From assembly GCA_902770845.1 (NCBI GenBank), contig CACXUV010000010.1, forward strand, positions 1 through 64,000: a DNA stretch of 64,000 nucleotides, in the 5' to 3' direction. The position numbers and the translations under genes were made by a program. This DNA is from an uncultured Prevotellaceae bacterium (GTDB lineage Bacteria; Bacteroidota; Bacteroidia; Bacteroidales; Bacteroidaceae). This document shows positions 7,061 to 16,824 of the stretch, piece after piece; the stretch's first letter is position 1, and the number at the start of each line of letters is the position of its first letter. A model generated the notes under the pieces. It did not search any database. It was not told the DNA's origin and saw nothing but the letters and a program-made list of their open reading frames with translations.

Positions 7061-9676
7061 ATGAAAACCGAAAGACAAATCTGGAGGCGAGGCCGGCGCT
7101 GGCTGCTGGCTGCCGGGGTGCTGCTCTCAGGTAGCAGTGCCTGCATGCTGACGTCTTGTTCGGACTACGACTTGGATGAACGCTCACCGGAAGGGTGGGG
7201 TACGAGCATCTACAGTTGGCTTGACGAACAGGGCAACTACACCAACACGGTGCGCATGATTGAAGACCTGAAGTATCAGGAAGTGCTGGGCAAGACGGGT
7301 TCGAAGACTCTCTTCGTGGCCGACGATGCCGCCTATGACCGCTTCTATCAGAACAACAACTGGGGCGTGCATAGCTATGCCGACCTTTCTGAAGCTCAGA
7401 AGAAACTGTTGCTCTTTGGCAACATGCTCGACAACTCCATTCAGTTGCAGAACCTGTCGAACGAGCAGGGGCAGCCACCAATTCAGGGACAGACCATGCG
7501 CCGTCTCACTTCCGTGAGCATCTATGACACGGTGCCAGTGCTCACTCCCGACATGATGCCGGAAGGAAAATACTGGAAGCGCTATCGCGAAGCAGGAAAG
7601 CCCATGGTGTGCATGCAGGACATGAGTAACGTGCCTCTGCTGCAGTTCATTGAAAAGCAACTGGCCAACAAGCGTATCACCAACGACGACTACGACTTCC
7701 TGTTCAACTACAAGACCAAGCGTAAGTCGGGCGATGCCAGCATCAATGGCATCAACGTAGAAGAGCCCAACATCAAGTGCTCGAATGGTTTCATCCATCG
7801 TTTGGCTGATGTATCGACTCCGCTGCCCAACATGGCTGAGCTGATTGCCAGCAAACCTCAGACAAAGCTGTTCAACAGAATGCTGGAGCGATTCTGCGCT
7901 CCTTATCCCGATCTCACCAAGAGCGTGACGGAGCGTTATAATTATCTTTACGGCACAAATGTGGACACGGTGTTCCAGAAGCGTTTCATGTCGCTGAAGT
8001 CGCAGGGCGGCACGGCACTGACCACCTCTCCTGACAGAAAAGCAGTGACGGGATTGCTGAAGTTCGATCCGGAGTGGAATGCTTACTATCAGGGCGAGCG
8101 TGGCCCCTCGCTTTCCGAGGAAGTGCTGATGCAGCGCGACATGGCCGTGATGATGGTGCCCAGCGATGCTGCCCTGACCGAATACTTTGATAATGGTGCA
8201 GGCCGCGTGCTCAAAGACTATTACCACACATGGGACAGCGTGCCCGACGACGTGATCAAGGAACTCATCAACAACAACATGCTCGGTTCGCTTCTTTCGT
8301 CTGTGCCCTCCAAGTTCGGGACCATTCTGAATGATGCCAACGACCCCATGGGCGTTGCTAAAGAGAATATTGATTCGGTGTGGTTGGGATGCAATGGTGC
8401 TGTTTATCTCACCAACTTTGTTTATTCGCCTACCACATACGTGAGCGTGGTGTGTCCCTCGCTCGTCAACGATGCCCTGTCCATCATGCACTGGGCCATT
8501 CAGCCTTCCGACATGAACGACCAGGTGCGTTTGCAGTACAGCCCTTATCTGAATTCGCTGAATGCCTATTACAGCCTGTTCTTGCCTACAAACAACGGTT
8601 TGCTGGAATATATTGACCCCGTTTCTTACGGTAAGAATATGACCCAGCTGTTCCGCTTCCACTGGGATCCCACCAGACCTGCTGAGAACGACAGGGTGTG
8701 GGCCAGCATCTATAACTATAATGTGGAAACTGGCGAAGTGCTCGACAGCGTGGGCGTGGAAAGAAATCTTTTCAATATTATCAATCGTCTGAAAGACATT
8801 CTTGAGACCCACATCGTTATTGGCGACGTGGAAGATGGCCATACCTACTACCGCACCAAGGGCGGCACCGAGATTCGTGTGAACGATGTGGCCGATGGCG
8901 AAAACGGCATGACCGTTGAAGGCAGCTTCCAGGTGAATGAAGGTATGCCTTTGTCAGTGAGCCGCATCTACGACCAGACCAAGGGTGGTAACGGCAAAGT
9001 GTATGTGCTTGACGGACAGCCCATTCTGGGAACCCGCCGCACCGTGCGCGACGTGCTGGCCAGCCGTGACGAATTCTCAGAGTTCCTGAAGCTTCTCGAT
9101 GGCAGCGACCTCATTGAAGTGGTGCGCGATAATGCCTTCGCTTGTGGCGGCAAGAACCTTTCGCCCTTTAAGAACTTCCATTACACTGTTTATGTGCCCA
9201 CCAACGAGAGCATCATCGCCTTGCAGAACGAGGGCAAGCTGCCTTCGTGGGAAAAGGTGGAAGAGCTGAAGGAAGCTGGCGATCTGACAGGCAGTGCCCG
9301 TGCTGAAGAGCAAATCAATGATTTCCTGAGATACCACATCCAGGATAATGCGCTCTATATCGGTGCAGCAGCAGAAGAGAACGACTATGAAACAGCGCTG
9401 ATCAACAAGAACACCGGCCGTTTCTATCGCATTCATGCTGAGTTGAGCGACACGAAGGGTGCCGAAGGCATCACCATCATCGACGAGATCGACGAAGAGA
9501 ACGCCAAGGCTGGCAATCCCACTGTGCACAGAGTTCTTACGTCGGATCCCGGACTCTATAACCTGATGGCCCGCGAGTATCTGTACAATAGTAAGGATGC
9601 CAAGACGGCTTCGCAGCTTTCAGCCAGTTCTTCGGCTGTGATTCATCTGATTGACCGTCCTTTGATGGTGAAGTAA
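7061..9676 (+). CDS. Large multi-FAS1 (fasciclin) surface lipoprotein
   Basis: This 871-residue exported protein starts MKTERQIWRRGRRWLLAAGV and has lipobox MLTSC, so it is probably carried to the cell surface. FAS1-like segments can be seen from about residue 45 (SIYSWLDEQGNYTNTVRMIE ... KTLFVADDAAYDRF) and at several later points with the typical phrases MMVPSDAALTEYF, YYSLFLPTNNGLLEY and YTVYVPTNESIIAL. FAS1 domains mediate adhesion or glycan and protein contacts; the ligand here is unknown. It is the first gene of the FAS1-SusC-SusD operon, 34 nt before susC. Upstream in-frame ATGs (for example 7016) would place an extra polar stretch before the leader, so 7061 is preferred. No enzymatic motif is seen. 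Confidence 0.8.
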   Translation: MKTERQIWRRGRRWLLAAGVLLSGSSACMLTSCSDYDLDERSPEGWGTSIYSWLDEQGNYTNTVRMIEDLKYQEVLGKTGSKTLFVADDAAYDRFYQNNNWGVHSYADLSEAQKKLLLFGNMLDNSIQLQNLSNEQGQPPIQGQTMRRLTSVSIYDTVPVLTPDMMPEGKYWKRYREAGKPMVCMQDMSNVPLLQFIEKQLANKRITNDDYDFLFNYKTKRKSGDASINGINVEEPNIKCSNGFIHRLADVSTPLPNMAELIASKPQTKLFNRMLERFCAPYPDLTKSVTERYNYLYGTNVDTVFQKRFMSLKSQGGTALTTSPDRKAVTGLLKFDPEWNAYYQGERGPSLSEEVLMQRDMAVMMVPSDAALTEYFDNGAGRVLKDYYHTWDSVPDDVIKELINNNMLGSLLSSVPSKFGTILNDANDPMGVAKENIDSVWLGCNGAVYLTNFVYSPTTYVSVVCPSLVNDALSIMHWAIQPSDMNDQVRLQYSPYLNSLNAYYSLFLPTNNGLLEYIDPVSYGKNMTQLFRFHWDPTRPAENDRVWASIYNYNVETGEVLDSVGVERNLFNIINRLKDILETHIVIGDVEDGHTYYRTKGGTEIRVNDVADGENGMTVEGSFQVNEGMPLSVSRIYDQTKGGNGKVYVLDGQPILGTRRTVRDVLASRDEFSEFLKLLDGSDLIEVVRDNAFACGGKNLSPFKNFHYTVYVPTNESIIALQNEGKLPSWEKVEELKEAGDLTGSARAEEQINDFLRYHIQDNALYIGAAAEENDYETALINKNTGRFYRIHAELSDTKGAEGITIIDEIDEENAKAGNPTVHRVLTSDPGLYNLMAREYLYNSKDAKTASQLSASSSAVIHLIDRPLMVK

Positions 9677-9710
9677 TTAAAAAATTTGGAAATCATCAAT
9701 AGAAAGAAAT

Positions 9711-12700
9711 ATGAAGCAACTTAGATTTTTCGTTTTTGCATTTTTGAATTTTTTAATGATGCAAGCCACGTTTGCCCAAAAGGCAGGCGATATTATCAGT
9801 GGTTCGGTTACCGACGCCTTTGGTCCTGTCATGATGGCCAATGTGGTGGAGCTCGATGCCGCCAACCGTATTGTGGCATCAACCGTGACCGATATGAATG
9901 GTAACTTCTCTTTCAAGCTGAAGAACCCCAAGGACAAGCTGCGCATTTCGTTTGTGGGCTACAAGACCGTTACGTTGCCTTTCAATAAGACCAAGTTCAG
10001 CGTGAAGATGACGGATGCCACTCAAATCAAGGAGGTGACCGTCACGTCGAAGCGCCGAGCTCAGGGCTCGGGTCTGGCCATCCCCATGGATGAAATCTCA
10101 ACAGCTCGTCAGAGCATTGACATGACCGAGTTCGAGGGTCTGGCCATCACCACCGTCGATGAGGCTCTGCAGGGCCGTATTGCTGGTCTTGACATTGTGG
10201 CAGGCGGTGACCTGGGTAAGGGAACAACCATGCGTCTGCGTGGTGTGTCGACCATCAATGGTTCGAGTGAGCCGCTTATCGTTGTCGATGGCAACGTGTG
10301 GGAGACCAACACCAACAACTTCGACTTCTCGTCGGCCAACGAAGAGAAGTTTGCCGAACTGCTCAACGTGAACCCTGAGGATATCGAGAGCATTTCTGTG
10401 CTGAAAGATGCTGCTGCCACGGCCATCTGGGGTTCGCAAGGCTCTAATGGTGTGATTGAAATCAAGACCAAGCGCGGTGCACGTGGCAAGACGCGCGTGA
10501 GCTACAGCTTCCGTCTTACGGGCACCTACCAGCCCGATGGCTACAAGATGCTGAATGGCGATGAATACACCATGTTGCTCAAGGAAGAGTACTTCAATCC
10601 GCAGATGAGTTCTTCTGAAAGTAACATTCCCGAACTGAACTATTCGCCCAGCTTCTCTGAATATCAGATGTATAATGACAACACCGACTGGCTCAGCGAA
10701 GTGAAGAAGACGGGTTGGCGACAGAACCACTACTTGGCTCTGAGCGGTGGTGGTGAGAAAGCCAACTTCCGCATTGGTGCTGGCTACGATCATGAGACGG
10801 GTTCCATCATCGAGCAGCAGTTGGATCGCTTCACGTCGCGTGTCAATCTTGACTACTTCGTGAGCGACCGTATCAAGATTGAGACCAACATTGCCCTGAC
10901 CTACACCAAGAACCATCAGAACAATGGCGACCTGCTGGGCATTGCCTACGTGCGCATGCCAAACCTATCTATCTATGAGCAGGACAGGGATGGAAACGAC
11001 CTCAATGAATACTACACCATGCTGCCCACCGTATCGCGCCAGCTGAACGACCAGTTGGGCAACCGCAACCCGGTGGCCCTGGCTCATGAATCGTTCAATA
11101 TTGATACCAGCTACAACATTTCGCCGGAATTCAAGCTGCGCTACAACCTGCTGGGCTTGGAGGAAGACAAGACCCGTCTGAGCTATGAGGGCAAGATTGT
11201 GTTCAACATCTTCAACCGCTATGGTGAGCAGTTCATGCCACAGTCGCTGAACACCTCAACCTCTGGCTGGCACGACAAGGACAAGCAGAGCAACCGCACT
11301 TCATCCAGTTCGTCGAAGAGCTTGGGCATCACTACAACCCACACGCTCACTTTCACGCCTGCTTTCAAGAACAAGGACCACGTACTCACCATGATGCTTC
11401 GCGGTCAGCTGACCTCAGGAAATTCTTCTTCGCAGAACTCGGCTTCATGGGGCCTGCCTTCGGGAAGCATCACCAGTTCGGCTGCCCAGGGCATTATTGA
11501 TGGCATGGGCACTGGCAGCTCACAGTGGCGCAGCGTCTACTTCACCTACTCTGCCCACTATGCTTATAAGGGCCGCTACATGGCCGACTTCTCTGTGCGT
11601 CGCGATGGTAGCACCAAGTTTGGTGAGGACAAGCGTTGGGGTAACTTCCCTGCATTCTCGTTGCGCTGGAACATCAGCAAGGAACCTTGGTTCCAGAAGG
11701 CATTGCCTTTCGTTTCCATGCTCTCCATCCGTCCAGGTTGGGGTATCGTGGGTCGTCAGCCAGGTGCAGAATATCTCTACTTCAGTAAGTACAATGACAA
11801 TCACAATCCCAAGCACACCTACATGAACGGAACGATCATGTATCCGCTGAACATCCGACTGAACAACCTGAAGTGGGAGCAGAAGAAGACCTACAATATT
11901 GGTACAGACTTCGGCTTCTTCAACGACCGCATTACAGGTAATGTTGAATTGTATTGGCAGTACACCTCCGATCTGCTCATGAGCAATCGTGGCATACCTT
12001 CCTCTTCCGGCTATCCTACGCTGGCCGTGCAGAATGTTGGCAACATGAAGAACGTGGGCTGGGAGTTCAACCTGAACGGCAACCGCATCATTCGTGCAGG
12101 CAAGTTCTCTCTCGACTTCAATGTGACCTTCGCTAACAACAAGAACACCATTACCTCGATGGATGAGACCTGTCTGGCCAGTCTGAACAACGAGTTCAAC
12201 CGTTCGAACGGTTCTTATCTCACGCGTGTGGAGCTGAACCGTGCTTTTGGTAGCATCTATGGTTTCCGCTATAAGGGCGTGTATCAGTATTCTGACTATT
12301 CGGCTGTCGAAGTGCCTGGCGTAAGCGGCCCCAATGCACCTGTTGCCCGTGATGAGAACGGCAATGTGATTATCGACGAGAATGGAATGACCAAGCCCAT
12401 GGTGTTCTGCTACGGTGGCGAGTCGCTCAAGAGTCTCGACGAAACCAAGGTGTTCCATGGTGGCGATGCCATCTATGAAGACATCAACCACGATGGTCAG
12501 ATCAACGAGCTCGATATTGTCTACTTAGGCTCTTCGCTTCCCAAGTTCACGGGTGGTTTTGGCTTTAAGCTCAATTTCGGACGCATCACATGGAACAACC
12601 AGTTCAACTTCCGTTATGGCAATAAGATTATCAACAAGGCCCGCATGAATGTTGAGAACATGTATTCGAACAACAACCAGAGTCGTGCCGTGAACTGGCG

Positions 12701-13028
12701 TTGGCGTGTTGAGGGCGATCAGACCGACATGCCTCGCGCTCTTCGTCAGTATGGCTACAACTGGTTAGGCAGCGACCGCTTCGTAGAGGATGGCTCGTTC
12801 CTTCGTCTCAACTATTCGCAGATTAGCTACTCGCTTCCTCAGAAGACCATCAAGAGCTGGGGCCTCTCTCAGCTGAGCTTCTATGTGTCGGCCAACAATG
12901 TGTTCTGCCTCACCAAGTACTCTGGTGCCGATCCTGAGGTGGGCTATGGTGGCATGGGCGTCAGCGAGGATAATGCCAGAACTCCGCGTGCCAAGTCGTT
13001 CACTGGTGGCGTGACCATTCAGTTCTAA
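9711..13028 (+). CDS. SusC/RagA-type TonB-dependent outer-membrane transporter (first pair)
   Basis: This 1105-residue outer-membrane channel imports oligosaccharides or peptides when capped by its SusD partner and powered by TonB. After a signal peptide (cleavage near FAQ-KAG) come a carboxypeptidase-regulatory-like domain (about 28-105, GSVTDAFGPVMMANV), the SusC signature region ending in the plug (LQGRIAGLDIVAGGDLGKGT, RLRGVSTINGSSEPLIVVDG, ISVLKDAAATAIWGSQGSNG), and a long beta barrel ending in Phe (GGVTIQF). Length is normal for the family. It lies between the FAS1 lipoprotein and susD (33-nt gap). The substrate cannot be read from sequence. Confidence 0.95.
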   Translation: MKQLRFFVFAFLNFLMMQATFAQKAGDIISGSVTDAFGPVMMANVVELDAANRIVASTVTDMNGNFSFKLKNPKDKLRISFVGYKTVTLPFNKTKFSVKMTDATQIKEVTVTSKRRAQGSGLAIPMDEISTARQSIDMTEFEGLAITTVDEALQGRIAGLDIVAGGDLGKGTTMRLRGVSTINGSSEPLIVVDGNVWETNTNNFDFSSANEEKFAELLNVNPEDIESISVLKDAAATAIWGSQGSNGVIEIKTKRGARGKTRVSYSFRLTGTYQPDGYKMLNGDEYTMLLKEEYFNPQMSSSESNIPELNYSPSFSEYQMYNDNTDWLSEVKKTGWRQNHYLALSGGGEKANFRIGAGYDHETGSIIEQQLDRFTSRVNLDYFVSDRIKIETNIALTYTKNHQNNGDLLGIAYVRMPNLSIYEQDRDGNDLNEYYTMLPTVSRQLNDQLGNRNPVALAHESFNIDTSYNISPEFKLRYNLLGLEEDKTRLSYEGKIVFNIFNRYGEQFMPQSLNTSTSGWHDKDKQSNRTSSSSSKSLGITTTHTLTFTPAFKNKDHVLTMMLRGQLTSGNSSSQNSASWGLPSGSITSSAAQGIIDGMGTGSSQWRSVYFTYSAHYAYKGRYMADFSVRRDGSTKFGEDKRWGNFPAFSLRWNISKEPWFQKALPFVSMLSIRPGWGIVGRQPGAEYLYFSKYNDNHNPKHTYMNGTIMYPLNIRLNNLKWEQKKTYNIGTDFGFFNDRITGNVELYWQYTSDLLMSNRGIPSSSGYPTLAVQNVGNMKNVGWEFNLNGNRIIRAGKFSLDFNVTFANNKNTITSMDETCLASLNNEFNRSNGSYLTRVELNRAFGSIYGFRYKGVYQYSDYSAVEVPGVSGPNAPVARDENGNVIIDENGMTKPMVFCYGGESLKSLDETKVFHGGDAIYEDINHDGQINELDIVYLGSSLPKFTGGFGFKLNFGRITWNNQFNFRYGNKIINKARMNVENMYSNNNQSRAVNWRWRVEGDQTDMPRALRQYGYNWLGSDRFVEDGSFLRLNYSQISYSLPQKTIKSWGLSQLSFYVSANNVFCLTKYSGADPEVGYGGMGVSEDNARTPRAKSFTGGVTIQF

Positions 13029-13061
13029 ACAGAGAATCTAAAAACAGAAAAAGTAACAGTT

Positions 13062-14783
13062 ATGATTACCAAACAATATATATATAATAAGGTGCGAGGA
13101 AAGGTGGTTGCCTCTTTGCTGCTTCCCTTGTCCTCAGTCCTCTTCACAGGCTGTTCCGATTTTCTCGATGTCCTGCCCATGAACGAGGTGGTGCTTGAGA
13201 ACTTCTGGACAGAGAAGGCCGATGTGACCAGTGTGGTGAACAGTTGCTATGCTGGCATGGAGGATGCCGATTTGATGACCCGCATGATGGTTTGGGGCGA
13301 ACTGCGCTCTGATAACCTGAAGGCTGGTTCCAACGTGTCGAACGACCTGAACGAGTTGTTGAAGGAGAATCTGCTGCAGACCAATCCCATGTGCAACTGG
13401 TCAAAGTTCTATGAGGTCATTAACCGTTGTAACACCGTTGTGCACTATGCTCCGGAGGTGCAGGCCATTGACCCCAATTACACCGAATCTGACATGAAGG
13501 CAAACATTGCCGAGGCGGTGGCCATACGTTCTTTGTGCTATTTCTATCTGATTCGCACATTCCGCGATGTGCCGTTCACCACGGAGCCCAGTATCAACGA
13601 CGCGCAGAACTACATCTTGCCTGCCACTCCGTTCAATCAGGTGCTCGACACGCTGATTGCCGATCTGGAGCGTGTGAAGAACGATGCTCCGCGTCGCTAT
13701 TATCCTGACGACAGTCCCAATGCTGACCAGAACTCGGCCTATATCACTCGTTGGGCCATTTATACCCTGCTTGCCGACATGTATTTGTGGAAAGGCGACT
13801 GGGACAATGCCATCAGGTATTGCGACCTTGTGCTCGATTTCAAGCGCAGCCAGTATGATGAGATGTTGGAGCGTGAGGGTAATGTGATGAATATTGAACT
13901 GATCAATGGCATTCCCATGCTGGTTGAAATGCCATCCTACAGTTCTGTTCAGGGCAATGCCTATTCGGCCATCTTTGGCACCGGTCACTCCTTCGAGAGC
14001 ATCTTTGAACTCGATTTCAAGAACGATCAGAATCCAACAAACTCGTTGGTGAGCACCTATTATGGCAGTGCGAATAATCGTCGTGGCCGTCTGGGCGCTC
14101 CTGATTTCCTGGTCATGGATGTGGCAAAGGGTGACAACACCGTGTTCAAGAAGAAAGACTGCCGTGCTTATGAGGCAGCAGAGGAAGACAATTCCAGTTA
14201 CTACATTAGCAAGTATGTGAATCGCAGCATTTCCTTCACTACGAAGAGCGTCAACAAGTGGGATGATCTGAAACTTGCTGCCAGTCTGCGTTCCGGTTCC
14301 GATGCCAACTGGATTATTTATCGTCTCAGCGATGTGATGCTTATCAAGGCCGAGGCTCTGATTGAACGTAGTGAAGCCGATTTCCCCGCTGCTTTCAACC
14401 TGATTAACGCCGTCAACAAGCGTGCTCTCAGCTACAGCATGACAATGGCTTCGACGGTGGGGGGCGATACGCTCAAGGCAGATGATTATCCTTCGAAGAC
14501 CAACATGGAAGACCTGCTCATGGACGAGCGTCAGCGCGAGTTCCTTTTCGAAGGCAAGCGTTGGTATGACCTGGTGCGTGTGTCGCGTCGCGACGGAAAC
14601 ACCACGCGTCTGGCAAGCTGGGTTTCACGCAAGTACAAGCAGGATGTCAATGTGATTAAAATCAAGTTGGCCGACCCCAACTACATCTATTTCCCCTATG
14701 CCAAGAGCGAACTGAAGGTGAATCCATTGCTGAAGCAGAATCCCGCCTTCAATAAGGGTGAAGACTCTGAGTTGACTAAGTAA
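13062..14783 (+). CDS. SusD/RagB-type glycan-binding lipoprotein (first pair)
   Basis: This 573-residue surface lipoprotein has lipobox LFTGCSDFLDVLP and forms the lid of the SusC channel. The N-terminal TPR-like helices (AVAIRSLCYFYLIRTFRDVP around residue 150) and the C-terminal RagB/SusD part (LLMDERQREFLFEGKRWYDL near 490) are diagnostic. It directly follows susC and is followed after 35 nt by a FAS1 protein, so the binding lid and adhesin-like proteins are co-produced. Confidence 0.94.
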   Translation: MITKQYIYNKVRGKVVASLLLPLSSVLFTGCSDFLDVLPMNEVVLENFWTEKADVTSVVNSCYAGMEDADLMTRMMVWGELRSDNLKAGSNVSNDLNELLKENLLQTNPMCNWSKFYEVINRCNTVVHYAPEVQAIDPNYTESDMKANIAEAVAIRSLCYFYLIRTFRDVPFTTEPSINDAQNYILPATPFNQVLDTLIADLERVKNDAPRRYYPDDSPNADQNSAYITRWAIYTLLADMYLWKGDWDNAIRYCDLVLDFKRSQYDEMLEREGNVMNIELINGIPMLVEMPSYSSVQGNAYSAIFGTGHSFESIFELDFKNDQNPTNSLVSTYYGSANNRRGRLGAPDFLVMDVAKGDNTVFKKKDCRAYEAAEEDNSSYYISKYVNRSISFTTKSVNKWDDLKLAASLRSGSDANWIIYRLSDVMLIKAEALIERSEADFPAAFNLINAVNKRALSYSMTMASTVGGDTLKADDYPSKTNMEDLLMDERQREFLFEGKRWYDLVRVSRRDGNTTRLASWVSRKYKQDVNVIKIKLADPNYIYFPYAKSELKVNPLLKQNPAFNKGEDSELTK

Positions 14784-14818
14784 TGATTCGAGGAAAATTA
14801 ATACAGAAAAGTACAGTT

Positions 14819-16786
14819 ATGAAGAATAAATTTCATAAAATATTTGCAGTTGTTGCCATTGTCTGCGGCTTTGCTGCCTGTGTTGACAACGACGACGATG
14901 TGGTCGAGAACTACTACTCTGCGAGCAAGCTCACGGCAGCACAGTTCCTGGAGCAGAAGCAGGAGACCTTGAGCGAGTTTCTCACCTTGCTCAAGCGCAC
15001 CCCTTATTTCTCGCTGCTTTCCACTTATGGCACGTTCACGGTGTTTGCACCCAACAATGACGCCATGGACGAGTTCCTGCGCGAAGCTGGCTACAGCAGC
15101 GTGGAGAGTATGTCGGACGAGGCTTGCGACTCTTTGGCTCGCACGTACATTGTGAAAAATGGTGCCTATTTCACCACTGACATCGGTGAGGGAGCTCTGC
15201 CCGAACTGAACATGGCCGATGCCTACATCACCTTGTCGCTCGACTCCGACGTGACCAACGACAATGCTTTGGTCTACTATGTCAACAAAACATCGCGCAT
15301 GGTGGAATATGACGACTCCGTGACCAATGGCGTCGTCCACATTGTGGGTGGTATGATGAAGTTCTCCTCTGAGATGTTGCCCGACCAGATTGCAGCCGAC
15401 TCTACGCTGACACTGTTCTATGAGGCTCTTGAGCTCACTGGCATGCGCGACTCACTGTTGAAGTATGAGGATGAGAACTATGTCTGGGCCACGGAAAAAG
15501 GCAAGCAGGACTCTGTTCACACGGGCGTGATGGTGCGCTGTACGTCGGGAAGTGAGCTTTTTACGCGTTCGTTCTGGCCCGAGAAGCGCTATTTCAAGTA
15601 CACGGCTTTTGTCGAGCCCGACTCGGTGTTCCATCGTTATGGCATCTACACCATTGACGACCTGAAAGCCTACGCAAAGAGCGTCTACGATGCCACATAT
15701 CCCAAGGATGCCGGACTTTACGACGACAATCCCAAGCATCGTCGCAATCCGCTCAACCGTTTCGTGAGCTATCATCTGCTCAACCGCATTGGCCAGTACA
15801 ACCAGTGGTGTGGCTCTCGCGAACTTCGCGAGTCATGCTGGTACACTAACCTGGTTGATGCCGAAGATTATTTCGAGACGATGTGTCCTTTCACCATTAT
15901 CCGCATTTGCGACAACTCGCAAGGTCTTTTCATCAATCGCCGTGGTGTTGACAAGCGTGCTGATATTCGTGGCGTGAAGGTGCTGTCGCCTTCAGAATCG
16001 GGTAATTCCATACAGAATGCCACGAATGGTGTCTACCATTATATTGACGATATCCTGACCTACAGCGTTGATGTGCGCGACAAGGTGTTGAACCGCCGTA
16101 TTCGTATTGATGCCACCACGTTGAGTCCCGACTTCATGAACTGCAATGGCCGTGGCCGTTATGGCGAAGACATTCTGACGGGCTTCCGCAACGAGGCTAT
16201 TACCGACTGGAAAGTCGATGGTGCCAGGGCCTATGTGGGTGTGCACAGTGATGTGGGCTACTGGAACTCTTACGAGGCCAATGCTGTTTGCGTCAGTGGT
16301 ATTTTCGACGTCACCTTCAAACTGCCTCCCGTGCCTGCCGGAACCTATGAGATTCGTCTTGGCTACACCGTTGGCTGGGAGCGTGGCGTGGTGCAGTTCT
16401 ATCTGAAGTCGGATGATGGCCAGAACGTATCGACTTCCCCCTGTGGTCTGCCCGTTGATCTTCGTCGTTATCTTACTGAAACTGAGTGGATTCCCGATGA
16501 TGCCAACGATCCTGAAAAGAATACGGCCAACGACAAGGCTCTGCACAATCTGGGCTATATGAAGGGCTTGGGTGCCTATCGTTCTGGTGGTGCCGAGAAT
16601 CCCTTGCGCAATAACAACTGGAATCTGCGTCGCATTCTGACTACCGAGACGCTCAAGGAAGAGACTTCCTATTATCTGCGTTGCCGTCAAGTGCTTGACG
16701 ACCCCAGCTGCTATTGGTCGTTCGACTTCATTGAGATCTGCCCCAAGAGCGTCTATGCAAGCCCTGAAGGCGAGGATATCTACTAA
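14819..16786 (+). CDS. FAS1-domain lipoprotein with C-terminal beta-rich domain
   Basis: A 655-residue exported protein with leader MKNKFHKIFAVVAIVCGFAA and Cys at the lipobox (FAACVDN). One FAS1 domain is visible at about 40-190 (TLLKRTPYFSLLSTYGTFTV, FAPNNDAMDEFL, GVVHIVGGMM), and another at about 200-430 (YHLLNRIG, INRRGVDKR, GVYHYIDDIL). From about 450 to the end a beta-rich region (PAGTYEIRLGYTVGWERGVV) looks like a carbohydrate-binding or jelly-roll fold, judged only from pattern. An in-frame ATG at 14783 overlaps the susD stop, but 14819 sits right before the leader. It is the fourth gene of the operon. Confidence 0.78.
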   Translation: MKNKFHKIFAVVAIVCGFAACVDNDDDVVENYYSASKLTAAQFLEQKQETLSEFLTLLKRTPYFSLLSTYGTFTVFAPNNDAMDEFLREAGYSSVESMSDEACDSLARTYIVKNGAYFTTDIGEGALPELNMADAYITLSLDSDVTNDNALVYYVNKTSRMVEYDDSVTNGVVHIVGGMMKFSSEMLPDQIAADSTLTLFYEALELTGMRDSLLKYEDENYVWATEKGKQDSVHTGVMVRCTSGSELFTRSFWPEKRYFKYTAFVEPDSVFHRYGIYTIDDLKAYAKSVYDATYPKDAGLYDDNPKHRRNPLNRFVSYHLLNRIGQYNQWCGSRELRESCWYTNLVDAEDYFETMCPFTIIRICDNSQGLFINRRGVDKRADIRGVKVLSPSESGNSIQNATNGVYHYIDDILTYSVDVRDKVLNRRIRIDATTLSPDFMNCNGRGRYGEDILTGFRNEAITDWKVDGARAYVGVHSDVGYWNSYEANAVCVSGIFDVTFKLPPVPAGTYEIRLGYTVGWERGVVQFYLKSDDGQNVSTSPCGLPVDLRRYLTETEWIPDDANDPEKNTANDKALHNLGYMKGLGAYRSGGAENPLRNNNWNLRRILTTETLKEETSYYLRCRQVLDDPSCYWSFDFIEICPKSVYASPEGEDIY

Positions 16787-16824
16787 TTGTTCGTAAATAA
16801 CCATTCATAGAAAAATAAATTGTT